This document shows positions 27,027-36,900 of a DNA stretch of 64,000 nucleotides, one piece after another. The notes beneath the pieces are model-generated. The model did no database searches. It was not told the DNA's origin and was given only the letters and a program-made list of their open reading frames with translations. A program made the position numbers and the translations under genes. Origin of the DNA: Competibacter_A sp002352125 (GTDB lineage Bacteria; Pseudomonadota; Gammaproteobacteria; Competibacterales; Competibacteraceae); the NCBI GenBank assembly GCA_035441325.1, contig DAOROA010000010.1:22351-86350 (forward strand), given 5' to 3'. Numbering within the stretch: the first letter of the stretch is position 1; each line of letters starts with the position of its first letter.

Positions 27027-27941
27027 TTACTCGTCAGCAACTGGGGCGGACGCGTTGAGCCGGTGCGCGTTCGCCCGCAAATATGCCTGGAATCGTTCGC
27101 CCAATTCGGGATGGCGCGCGCCATATTCCACGGTGGCGATCAGATAGCCCAGCTTGCTGCCGCAGTCGTGGCGCCGGCCCGAGAACTCGTAGGCCAGCAC
27201 TTGCTCCTCGCCTAGCAGGGCGGCGATGCCGTCGGTGAGCTGAATTTCGTTGCCTGCGCCGCGTGGGATGGTTTGCAGCAAATCGAAGATGCGCGGGGTA
27301 AGGATGTAGCGGCCCACCACCGCCAGATTGGAAGGAGCATTTTCCGGCTTCGGCTTTTCGACGATGCCATCGACGTTGCTGATCCGGGTGGCGAACGGTA
27401 GCGGATGGACGATACCGTATTTGTGAGTCTCTTCCTTGGGTACGCGCTCCACGCCCAGAATCGAGCACTGGTATTTGTTGAAATGGCGGGTCATCTGGCT
27501 CAGCGCCCCGCCCTCTTGGGCGTCTTCCTCGATCAAATCGTCGGCCAGGATGACCGCGAACGGTTCGTTCCCGACCACCGGCCGCGCACACAGCACGGCA
27601 TGACCTAGCCCGAGTGCCTCGGCTTGGCGCACGTAGACGCACTCCACGCCGGACGGAACGATGCTGCGCACCACTTGGAGCAGATCGGTCTTGCCGCGCG
27701 TTTCCAGCTCGACTTCCAGTTCGTAGGCTTTATCGAAATGATCGGCGATGGCGTTCTTGGTGCGGCCGATGATGAAGACCAGCGTATCGACCCCGGCCGC
27801 CACCGCTTCCTCGACCCCGTATTGGATCAGAGGCTTATCGACGATGGGCAACATTTCTTTGGGGCTGGCCTTGGTCGCTGGCAGGAATCGGGTTCCGAGG
27901 CCGGCCACGGGGAATACCGCTTTGCGTACTTGCCGTTTCAC
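27027..27941 (-). CDS. galU: UTP-glucose-1-phosphate uridylyltransferase
   Basis: This enzyme makes UDP-glucose, a donor for LPS and exopolysaccharide. The 304-residue protein has AVFPVAGLGTRFLPATKASPKEMLPIVDKPLIQYGVEEA and VILADDLIEE, both diagnostic of GalU. The start is a GTG at 27941 with GGGAG 9 nt upstream; an overlapping ATG four codons long cannot encode the protein. The 204-nt region between it and the divergent plus-strand gene at 28146 must hold promoters for both, but only a weak TACAAT (about 28071) is visible there. Confidence 0.96.
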   Translation of the reverse strand: MKRQVRKAVFPVAGLGTRFLPATKASPKEMLPIVDKPLIQYGVEEAVAAGVDTLVFIIGRTKNAIADHFDKAYELEVELETRGKTDLLQVVRSIVPSGVECVYVRQAEALGLGHAVLCARPVVGNEPFAVILADDLIEEDAQEGGALSQMTRHFNKYQCSILGVERVPKEETHKYGIVHPLPFATRISNVDGIVEKPKPENAPSNLAVVGRYILTPRIFDLLQTIPRGAGNEIQLTDGIAALLGEEQVLAYEFSGRRHDCGSKLGYLIATVEYGARHPELGERFQAYLRANAHRLNASAPVADE

Positions 27942-28145
27942 TCTTGCATACTCCCTATCGATTGTTGGGTCGCGAACAGCATTGCATTGTCCGGCATCGC
28001 GCCCGGCCGGACAAGCGGACTCCCCAACCGAGACGGACTACCCGGAACACGGCTCATTTGCTACTGCTACAATGAAAGAAAGTTACGGGCAGGGGCCATG
28101 CGCTCTAGCTAAAGAAAATTCGCCAATCACGCTGGACCAACGACA

Positions 28146-28439
28146 ATGCTGGACACCCTAACCCTGGATCACTGGCGCGAATGCGTGGGGCAGAACTTTC
28201 ATGTTTCTCTCGGGCAAGACGCTGGAATCGACCTAAAACTGACTACGGCTACTCCGCTGGGCGCCGAAAGCGGCTACCGCCGGCAACCGTATTCGCTGCT
28301 GTTCGCCGGCCCGCTGACGCCGTTGCTGCCACAAGCCACCTACCCGCTGCGAAACGAGTCGATGGGGGAGCTGGGGATTTTTCTGGTGCCGCTCGGCCCG
28401 CAAGGCCAAGCCATGCGTTACGAGGCGATTTTCACCTGA
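28146..28439 (+). CDS. Small DUF6916-like protein
   Basis: The 97-residue protein (LDHWRECVGQNFHVSLGQDAGIDLKLTTATPLG... YRRQPYSLLFAGP...LPQATYPLRNESMGELGIFLVPLG) matches what I know as the DUF6916 pattern. That pattern is a compact beta protein with a PYSLLFxGP core and a final strand carrying EAIF. It lacks a signal peptide. Genes of this type are often found beside phage-tail-collar (MdpB) genes, as here. It converges with the GNAT gene, the two reading frames overlapping by 8 nt at their 3' ends. Function unknown; it could be a cytoplasmic partner or chaperone of the collar proteins. Confidence 0.75.
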   Translation: MLDTLTLDHWRECVGQNFHVSLGQDAGIDLKLTTATPLGAESGYRRQPYSLLFAGPLTPLLPQATYPLRNESMGELGIFLVPLGPQGQAMRYEAIFT

Positions 28440-28935
28440 GCGCGCCGGTTGACCGGTCGGTCGGTGGTTCCACCGCGAGCAGGAGATAGACGCCGGTTTC
28501 GCCGACCGGTTCGAAGCCCAGGCGACGATATAACCGCAGTGCGGGATTGTAGCGTTCGACGTGGATGGTCAGACGTCGGTTCGTGGCGGCGGCTTCTTCT
28601 AACAGATCGCGCAACAGACCGCCGCCGACGGCCCGATTGCGAAATGCGGGCAGCAGCGCGATGTCCATGATGCGAATCTCCTCTTTCCAGCGGGCCACGT
28701 ACAGCCGACCGATCGGTTCGCCATCCAGCAGGATGAGATCGAACCGCGCCCCTCGGTAGTGAGTTTGGTAATGGTGGTGCTGCGCCTCGAACTGCTGGAC
28801 GAGAAACGCCTGTTTTTGCGTCTCGTCCCAGTCGGTGAGGGCGAGCTCTTCGACGCGGGTGCTGGCGTAGACGCGAAAGAGAAAATCGCGGTCTTCGGCT
28901 CGAAACGTTCGCAAGGTTAGTGCCAGAGCTGGCAT
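28432..28935 (-). CDS. GNAT-family N-acetyltransferase
   Basis: The 167-residue protein shows the GNAT fold order: LRTFRAEDRDFLFRVYAST, then DLILLDGEPIGRLYVAR, IMDIALLPAFRNRAVGGGLLRDLLEEA (acetyl-CoA binding motif A, with a Q/RxxGxG/A-like loop) and YNPALRLYRRLGFEPVGETGVY. The ATG at 28935 shares one base with the stop of the upstream DUF6916-like gene (TGATG); a GTG one codon earlier is possible. It is the last gene of the collar operon, which suggests that the substrate is a collar or surface protein amine. No substrate can be named. Confidence 0.85.
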   Translation of the reverse strand: MPALALTLRTFRAEDRDFLFRVYASTRVEELALTDWDETQKQAFLVQQFEAQHHHYQTHYRGARFDLILLDGEPIGRLYVARWKEEIRIMDIALLPAFRNRAVGGGLLRDLLEEAAATNRRLTIHVERYNPALRLYRRLGFEPVGETGVYLLLAVEPPTDRSTGALR

Positions 28936-29372
28936 CACGGTAGCAACAGGTTGAAATCGGCCCGGTAATACCGGCCTTTGCCGTCGGACATGGCGGGGGC
29001 AATCAACAGGTCGAACTCACCGGAAGCGGAGTGTTGAAAGTGGTACACCCCGCCGGGAAGAGGCTCCTCGGCGGGACCGCTAAAGCGCACCGCGAACTGC
29101 TCGGCATTCTTGTCGCGACGAAGATTCTCCACCGCGATAAGTTTGAGGTTGACGACGTTGCGCAAGCCTTTGCCGCCGTAGACGTAGAACGTCTCGCCGA
29201 TGTGGGCCTTGAAGTTGTCGTAGCTGAAGGTTTCACCGAGTGGCGGCAAGAATTTCGAGCCGGATGCCGGCGTCTTGGGCGCCGAACGGGCGGTCATGCT
29301 GACCGAAATCCAACCGCTAAAGGCCATCACAGACCAGCATATTGTATTTTTTATGAAATTTCGTCTGTTCAC
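28935..29372 (-). CDS. Exported DUF6916-like protein
   Basis: The 145-residue protein has an N-terminus with the twin-arginine-like MNRRNFIKNTICWSVMAFSGWISVSMTARSA, then a DUF6916-like core (GETFSYDNFKAHIGETFYVYGGKGLRNVVNLKLIAVE...FAVRFSGPAEEPLPGGVYHFQHSASGEFDLLIAP). It is related in pattern to the plus-strand gene at 28146, but exported. The start is a GTG at 29372. It is 23 nt after the third collar gene and overlaps the GNAT gene. Function unknown; I infer a periplasmic or surface component working with the collar proteins. Confidence 0.78.
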   Translation of the reverse strand: MNRRNFIKNTICWSVMAFSGWISVSMTARSAPKTPASGSKFLPPLGETFSYDNFKAHIGETFYVYGGKGLRNVVNLKLIAVENLRRDKNAEQFAVRFSGPAEEPLPGGVYHFQHSASGEFDLLIAPAMSDGKGRYYRADFNLLLP

Positions 29373-29395
29373 CGAGATTTCCCGGGCAGGATGGT

Positions 29396-29920
29396 CTAGC
29401 CGCGAGGCGGGAAAACGCCTTGCAGCGCGATGCAGAAGTAAAAGGTCAGGTAAGGCTGCATGTTGTTGTGGGGCTGGTCGCCACCGGCGGGTGCGAGCAC
29501 CTGCTCGGACATCGGGACCAGTTGTGGATTCGTTGTGGCATAGAGGTTGCCGCTGGCGGGCCGGCTCAGTACGTTGCCGGCAGGCGTGGCAGAACCACCT
29601 AACGGCACGTTTTGCGCGCCTAGCGAATGATTATGGGAGGGAATCTCACTTTCAAGAAGAGTGACCGTTTCGCTTCCTCCCGTTTCCCCCAAATCGTGCA
29701 ATGAAAGCCCTGGTCCTTGACCAGGATGCATGGGTGCTCGGCCTTGGAGGTCGGGAAGGGCGAAATCGCTCTTGCCATTCCCACCGTAGGTGGTTCCCAG
29801 CAAGGAAAATAGGGCCGTATTCTGAGATAGTGGCATAAGTTGCCCATCACAGAATGCCCAGCCTTTCGGGGCAAAGTTGAAGGGAAAGATACGAATCTCG
29901 GCGACAAAAGGATCGGCCAT
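29396..29920 (-). CDS. Phage-tail-collar (MdpB-like) protein 1
   Basis: The 174-residue protein begins MADPFVAEIRIFPFNFAPKGWAFCDGQLMPLSQNTALFSLLGTTYGGNGKSDFALPDLQGRAPMHPG, the classical phage tail collar domain. The rest has SEIPSHNHSLG and a low-complexity Gly/Ala region ending QPYLTFYFCIALQGVFP. No signal peptide is visible, as usual for the family. I chose the ATG at 29920, which has AAGAGA 7 nt upstream; a longer frame lacks the family start. The bacterial homologues are called microcystin-dependent proteins and are secreted or surface-linked in some bacteria by an unknown route. Confidence 0.88.
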   Translation of the reverse strand: MADPFVAEIRIFPFNFAPKGWAFCDGQLMPLSQNTALFSLLGTTYGGNGKSDFALPDLQGRAPMHPGQGPGLSLHDLGETGGSETVTLLESEIPSHNHSLGAQNVPLGGSATPAGNVLSRPASGNLYATTNPQLVPMSEQVLAPAGGDQPHNNMQPYLTFYFCIALQGVFPPRG

Positions 29921-29931
29921 GATGGTTTCTC

Positions 29932-30432
29932 TTAAGTGGGCGATGGGAAAATCCCAAAGAGCGAGACGATAAAGCTGACACACAGGTATGGCTGAAAATT
30001 AGTGTGCGGCTGTGACCCACCTACGGAAGTGACAGATCCCGTCGCAAGCGATATCGTCGGAGCGCCGGCACGATAGAGCTTTGCCGCTGCCTGACCGGTC
30101 ACGTTGTTTTGTGGATTGCTCAGGGTAGGAATATCGTTCGATGCCAACATCGGATGGCCGTGAGCAGGGATTTGGTTGACCGTCAAAGTGACCTCTTCCA
30201 CGCCACCGGTCTCGGCCAAAACGAAACCATTACCCATGTGAAGCGGCAATCGGCCCCGTAGATCGGGCAATGCAAATGTCGATTGTCCATCGCCGCCGTA
30301 TGTAGTGCCGATCAGATTGAAAAGCGTCTCGTTCTCGGAAATAGGAAGAAGTTGTCCCTCGCAAAACATCCAACCAGCTGGGGCAAAATTCCCTGCGAAC
30401 ATTCGGATTTCACCAACATAAGGTTGCGCCAT
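29932..30432 (-). CDS. Phage-tail-collar (MdpB-like) protein 2
   Basis: The 166-residue protein (MAQPYVGEIRMFAGNFAPAGWMFCEGQLLPISENETLFNLIGTTYGGDGQSTFALPDLRGRLPLHMG) has the same collar fold as its neighbours, but with clear divergence after residue 75 (VEEVTLTVNQIPAHGHPMLASNDIP). It ends QPYLCVSFIVSLFGIFPSPT. GGAGAGG lies 3 nt before the ATG. The three collar genes are spaced 11 nt apart, and the conserved end motif (QPYL...FIVSL/IALxGIFP) suggests that they assemble as a hetero-trimer or alternate subunits. No function is known. Confidence 0.88.
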   Translation of the reverse strand: MAQPYVGEIRMFAGNFAPAGWMFCEGQLLPISENETLFNLIGTTYGGDGQSTFALPDLRGRLPLHMGNGFVLAETGGVEEVTLTVNQIPAHGHPMLASNDIPTLSNPQNNVTGQAAAKLYRAGAPTISLATGSVTSVGGSQPHTNFQPYLCVSFIVSLFGIFPSPT

Positions 30433-30443
30433 GTGCCTCTCCG

Positions 30444-30941
30444 TTAGGTTGGTGACGGGAAAATGCCCTGTAGGGCGATGCTGAAATTCAGCGTCAGGAA
30501 GGGCTGCATGTTCAGGTGCGACTGACTGCTACCTACCGTGCCCACCTCGGACGGCGACATTGCAACCAGATTGCCCGGAGGTGCGTAGACATTGTTGGAA
30601 ATTGCCAGATAGCCCCCCGTGGCGACATTCGTCTCTGCCGGAGTATTGGAGCCCTTCGGCGCGTGGGCATGGGTCGGTAATTCCGCGATCGACAGCGTGT
30701 GGGACTGCTCGCCGCCCCGTGCCCCGAGCGTATGGCTGTTGCCGACGTGAATCGGCACGCGGCCACGCAGGTCGGGCAAAGCAAAATTCACGCGACCATC
30801 CCCACCGAATGTCGTGCCAAGGAGCGAAAAAAGCCCCTGGTTTTGGTTGATGGGCAATAATTGGCCATCGCACAGCGCCCACCCCTTGGGGGCGAAATTG
30901 AAACTCATCATTCGAATTTCGGAAAGAAATGGTTCTGCCAT
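30444..30941 (-). CDS. Phage-tail-collar (MdpB-like) protein 3
   Basis: The 165-residue protein (MAEPFLSEIRMMSFNFAPKGWALCDGQLLPINQNQGLFSLLGTTFGGDGRVNFALPDLRGRVPIHVG) is the first of three tandem collar genes. Its middle region (GGEQSHTLSIAELPTHAHAPKGSNTPAETN) is typical of the family's His-rich metal-binding loop seen in phage fibres. It ends QPFLTLNFSIALQGIFPSPT. GAGGAA sits 7 nt before the ATG. It follows the giant surface-protein gene by 30 nt in the same direction. Confidence 0.88.
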   Translation of the reverse strand: MAEPFLSEIRMMSFNFAPKGWALCDGQLLPINQNQGLFSLLGTTFGGDGRVNFALPDLRGRVPIHVGNSHTLGARGGEQSHTLSIAELPTHAHAPKGSNTPAETNVATGGYLAISNNVYAPPGNLVAMSPSEVGTVGSSQSHLNMQPFLTLNFSIALQGIFPSPT

Positions 30942-30971
30942 AAGTTGGTTCCTCTTTTCATTGCAATAAAT

Positions 30972-33900
30972 TTACGGTGGTGTCGGACAGGCTGCGCCCC
31001 CCACAAAAGTTGATGCAAATGTCGCTGAATCCACGTATGCGGTAACTGCTGTCCCGGCAACGTTGTTATTGGCTAGAACGAAATTTTGAACTTGCGTTTG
31101 CCTCGCCGGCTCAGTGCCAGAAGGTACGAGACCCGGTAGTTGAATAGACGATGCTCCTGACGCTCCACCCCCAAGGATGATGTCATTGGCGTTACTCGGA
31201 TCACCAGTGCTGAAATCATTTTGTGAGGCTCCAGCACCGCCGATCTGTGCGCAGACATGGATGGCATCGCTGGAAGAAGGAGCACCGGCGGTCAATGCCA
31301 AACCAGCAAAGGCACCAGCTCCGGGTTCGGCAGCCGTATTACCGGTCATCGTCAAGTTGACGGCATAGGTTCCACCCGTGTTGTCGTCGAAGATACCCGC
31401 GTTACCGCTGTAATTCCGAATCTGATTGTTGGTGAGCGCCGAGGTGATCGTCCCCCCGCCAGCAAAGGAGAAGAACAGTCCGTTGCCTGACGCGGAGCCG
31501 GAACCAGTTACACCGGTTACACCGATCGTGTTGGTGTTAAATGTTCCGCTCAACGACGTTCCGGCACTAGCTTTCTGCAGGGTAATACCGCTGCCGTTGG
31601 CGCCGCGGAAGCCGTTGCTGGACGTGTTGAAGGTATACGTGCCTTGCGTTGCCAGTGTTGCTCCGCCACCACCAATGATGTTAAAGGGGTGGTTATTGGA
31701 AAGCGTGTTGTTCTGGAACACCACATCCATGGTCGTACCGGTTTGGCCGGTGAAATCGATCAAATCGCCAGCTGCGCCAGTGAAGGTCGAACCTGTCACC
31801 GTCACGTTGGCGACGGTCCCGTTGTTACGCGCCTCTACTGCCAAGCTATCGTTATCGCTTGTCGCAACCGGTAACCCAAAGGTAGTACCGGTGATGGTTA
31901 AGCGATTCAGCGTGCCGCTGGTGTTGACCACGGAGAAATTGCGCGCCCAGCTGCCACTGATGGTGCAGCTGGTTACTGTACCCGTTCCCGTCAAGCCCGT
32001 GGTCGTAGCGTTACCGAAATAGACACCGCCCTCGCCATAACTATCGATAGTGCCGTTCGTGCCGTTGGTCCCCCCAACGGTCGAATACTCCAGCGCGAAC
32101 CCGTTGACCGAGAACCCCCGGATGCCAAAGTTCTGGTTCGTGCCATTGATGGTCATCCGCCGCAGAGTCACGTTTTGCGCGCTATTCAGGTAAACACCAA
32201 TACCACTGGTAGCGCCATCGGCCCCCACCATGTTAGCGATAGTGCCTCCGCTGCTATTACCGCCGACAGAGGTGTTTGAGCCGTCGCCGGTCACGGTAAA
32301 GCTGCCGGTGGTCGTGTCCAGCACGATGCCGTTGGCCCCACCGTTGGCCGAAACGCTGGTCAGGCTGATGGTGCCGCCCAGGCTCGACAGGTTCACGGCA
32401 GTGCCAGTCGTGCTGGTAACGCTAACCTCGCTGACATTCACTCCGGAGATCGCGCCGGCGGCGTCATTGATGCCGGTGGCCGTGCCAGTGGTGAGGTTAA
32501 AACCTTGCGCCTTAACGTTATTGCCGTTCAAGGTCAGCGTGCCCTGAATCGTCGGCCGCGTCCCACCGATTCCCGGCCGGGCGATCGTGCCAAGGGGCGG
32601 CGAAATACCCATCAGGGCATCGAAACTCGCGCCGCTGGCACCCTGACCAATCAGCCATTGTGCGCCGGCCTGGGTGGTGTCTCCAGTCAGACTGACCCCC
32701 GTACCTGCGGCCGTGGTGCCGCTGTAGACGAAGATGCGGTGATTCGTGTTAGTGCCCTTGGCCGTGTTGGCCGACGCCAGGCTATTAAAGGAACTAGCCA
32801 GGGTGCCGTTGCCGTTGGTGCCTGCGGCCGGATCGACGAACCAGATGACCGGGCCGCTGACGTTGACCGTGATCGTGGCGGGCGCGCTGGTCTGCGGCCC
32901 CCCGGCGCCGCAGCCGCTGTCCACAACGGTGTAGTTGAACGTCACGGCGCCAGTTACGCCGGGCGGTGGGTCGAAGTCGAACGTGCCGGCGTTCACATCG
33001 ACGTTTGAGATCGTGCCGCCGGTGGGGCTCGTGGTTGGGCCGACGGTGCCGACCGTAAACGTCGGATTACAGGCTGGCGATCCGGTGTTGATATCGGGGT
33101 CGGTAACCCCGGTCAGCAGTCCCGAAAGGCCAGTGATTTTCATGTTGGCCTGGGCGCTGGCGGTTTTGGGCTGCGCCACCGGTGGGTCGTTGACAGCATT
33201 GACGGTAATGGTGAAGGTCTGTGAAGCGGACGTATCCACCCCGCCGTTAGCAGTGCTGCCGTTGTCTGAAAGAGTGACCGTGATCGTCGCGCTGCCATTG
33301 GCGTTGGCCGCTGAAGTATAGGTCAGCACACCAGTGGACGAGATCGCCGGTCCGGCGCCGAACAAGCTGGGGTTGGTGTTGCCGGTGATGTTGAAGTTCA
33401 GCGTCTGTCCCGCTTCGTTCGCCGGCCCTGCGGAGATGCTGGTGGCCCAGCCGGGAACGGTCTGCGCGCCAGCGTCCTCATCGACTGTCTGATCCGATCC
33501 AGCAGTGAAGCTGGGCGCGTCGTTCACCGCGTTCACCGTGATGGTAAAGGTCTGTGCTGCCGATGTATCCACGCCGCTGTTGGCGGTACCGCCGTTGTCG
33601 GAGAGCGTCACGGTGATCGTCGCGCTGCCGTTGGCGTTGGCCGCCGGAGTGTACGTGAGCACGCCGGCCGCAGAAATTGCCGGCCCTGCACTGAACAGCG
33701 ATGCATTGGTGTTGCCGGTGATATTGAACGTAAGGGTTTGCGTGCCGCCATCGCCATCGTTGATCGCGGTCGCCCACGGGTTCACGGTCTGCGCGCCAGC
33801 GTCTTCGTTCACGGTCTGATTCGGCCCGGCGGTGAAACTGGGCGCGTCGTTGATCGCGCTTACCGTAATGGTGAAGCTCTGCGGTGCGCTGGTGTTGACA

Positions 33901-36900
33901 TTCGGCGGCGTGTTGGAACCGTCGTCCGACAGCGTCACGGTGATCGTCGCGCTACCGTTGGCGTTGGCCGCCGGAGTGTACGTGAGCACGCCGGCCGCAG
34001 AAATTGCCGGCCCTGCCGAGAATAGCCCTGGGTTAGTGTTATTGGTGATGTTGAAGGTAAGGGTTTGCGTGTCACCGTCACCATCGCTGATCGCGGTCGC
34101 CCACGGGTTCACGGTCTGCGCGCCGGCGTCTTCCAGCACCGTCTGATCTGCCCCTTTGGTAAACGAGGGGGCCGAATTGATGCTGTTGACCGTCACCGTC
34201 GAGGTCGCCACAGCACTGTCAGCCGCGCCGTCGTTGGCCACAACCGTGATGCTGCGAGCCGTGGTGTCGGGATCTGGCGACGTGTTGTTGTAGACGAGCG
34301 TGCGTAGCACGGTCTGGAAGTTTGCCGCCGTGTCGGGACCATTAAGCAGGAGCACGCCCGTAGCTGCATTGTAAGCAACGGCGCTGATGCTGGTGCCGGC
34401 GGTATTCGCCGATAGCGACTCGACCGCACCATCGGGTCGATTGGTCAGCGTCACCGTGGCGCTGGCGAGATTGGGATTATCGACATCGGCCACGGTGAGA
34501 TTGACGGCGTCGACGATGGCTACCGCACCGCCTCCTTCCGTGAAAGTGGCGGCGAAATCGATACCTGCGACGGCACCGTTGAGATCGACGACAGGTGCAT
34601 CATTGGCGCAATTGACGGTGACCGTCACGGTTCCCGTCGAACTGCCAGGCGTCAAAGTGTAGGTGAAGGTGTCCAGGGTGGTGCCTGGCGGAGTGTTGCA
34701 ATAATCCGGTGCGGGCTGGTAGGTGAGGTCAGCCCCACCGTTGGTGATCGCGACCGTGCCGCCGTTCGCAGAGGGCGTCTGCACCGAGGCGATGCTCTTG
34801 GGGCCACCATCGGGATCGGTGTCATTGGCGAGCACATCGATTGCGGTCGCCGCCGCATCCTCGGCGAGATTGGCGGTATCGTTCACAGCCGTAGGCGGAT
34901 CGTCCACGGCTGTAACAGTGATTGTGAAGGTCTGTGCGGCTGAAGTGTCCACTCCACCGTTGGCCGTACCGCCGTTGTCCCGCACGGTTACGCTAAAGGT
35001 CGAGGTACCGTTGGCGCCAGCGGCGGGCGTGTAGGTCAGATTGCCGTTGGTGGCGACGCTCGGAGGCGCGCTGAAGAGCGCCGCGTTGCTCACGCTGCTC
35101 ACGGTGTAGACAAGCACGGCTTGAGCAGACTCTTGCGCGTTGCCGGGATCGAAAGTCGCCCAACCGGCGACCGTTTGCACTCCAGCGTCTTCGTTCACCG
35201 CCGGCGGATTGCTGGCGGTAAAGCCCGGTTGATCGTTCACGCCGTTCACCGCGATGGTAAAGGTCTGCGGCGCGGACGTATCTTGCCCGCCGTTGGCGGT
35301 ACCGCCGCTGTCCTGCACCTGCACCTGAAAAGTAGCCGTGCCGAAAGCGTTGGGTGCTGGCGTGTAGCCGAGATTACCACTGGTGTTGACGCTTGGCGGG
35401 GTGCTGAACAGCGCCGCGTTGCTCACGTTGCTCACCGTGTAGGCGAGCGCAGTCTGAGCGGATTCGTCGGTGGCGCCAGGATCGAACGCCGTCACCCAGC
35501 CGTTCACGGTTTGCGGACCGCTATCCTCGTTGACTGCCGGAGGATTAGCGGCGGTGAAGCTTGGTGCATCATTGACGCTGGTGACGGTTACAGTGGCGGT
35601 CGCTGGGGCGCTGGAGTTGCTGCCATCGCTGGCCACGAAGGTGATGGTTCGCGCTGAGGTAGCCGTCGGCGCGGTGGCGGTATTGTCGTAAGTCGCGGTG
35701 CGCAATGCCGCTCGATATTGGGCGAGCGGCGCCGAACCGGATAAGGTCAGCACGCCGGTAGCGGCATTGAAGGCGGCTGTTATAGGCGTATTGGGAGCGA
35801 TCGTGGCGGCGCTCACCGCCAGGGATTCCTGGCCGGAGTCGATGAGATTGGTGATTGTCAGCGTGGCCGAAGCCAGATTCAGGCTATCCGGGTCGCTGAC
35901 GGCGAGGTTCGCAGGATCGACAATCGCGACCGCGCCGCCATCCTCGATGAAGGTGGCGGCAAAGTCGATGCCGGCGGCAGGGCCGTTGAGGTCGAGTACC
36001 GGAGCGGGATTGGTGGCATTGCCGACAGTAATGGTGAAAGCTTGGTCCGTGCTCAGGCTAGGGGTGCCGTTGTCGGTCACGCGTAGGATGACAGCATGAG
36101 GTCCGAGATCGGCGGGACCGGGAGTGCCGCTCAGAGTGCCTGTTCCGGTGCTACCGGGCGTGAAGATCAACCAAGCCGGCAGCGTGGGCGCGGTCAACGT
36201 CAGCGCGTTACTGTTGGGATCGCTGGTCGTGACGGCATAGCTATAGGGGTTGGCGACGTTGGCAGCGGTGATTGGAGTGCTGGTAAAAACCGGTGCCTGG
36301 TTGGATGACGGCGTCGTTGCAGCATTCGCGATATCGGTTCGAAAAAATAGCTTACCGCCTTCTTGGGCAGCAAAAGCCATGACAATATCCGTATTGGGAG
36401 CGCTATCTCCCTGGGCGTCCGCACCGACCGCTGGCACAGCCTGCCAGTCGTTGACCTGACCGTCCAGATGAAAACCCGCTGCCCAGGCAATGCCCGCCAA
36501 CATCCCAACCAGCAATATGCCAACCACGCTCGCCGGAAGACGGGATCGGTGCCGGAACACCATAACGAGCAGGAACAAAGTTAACGCCAGAGAACCCCAA
36601 CCAGACAGGAAGGGAATATCCGCCGGATTGCTAGGCTGGATGTCGAGCAGTATGGGCGGGTCGCTCACCGACCCCAGCAGGTCGTCGCCACCCGGCCCCT
36701 GCGCGGCGAAATAGAACCGCACGGTGATGTCGGGAGCAGCAATCAAATTGGCATCGACCGCTTGTTCGACGACATCAGCTCCATTTGCGCCGTTGTTCGA
36801 TCCCACCGGATAGGGGGCACCAGGCAATACAGTCGGGGGGCCGAAGCTGCCGCCGATACAACTTTCTAGGGTGAGTTGAGTAACCTGGGGCGCGGTGGAT

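Noticed and set aside
29396..30941. Prophage remnant
   Set aside because: Only collar-domain genes are present. No terminase, capsid, baseplate, integrase or lysis gene lies nearby, so I prefer a chromosomal surface system.
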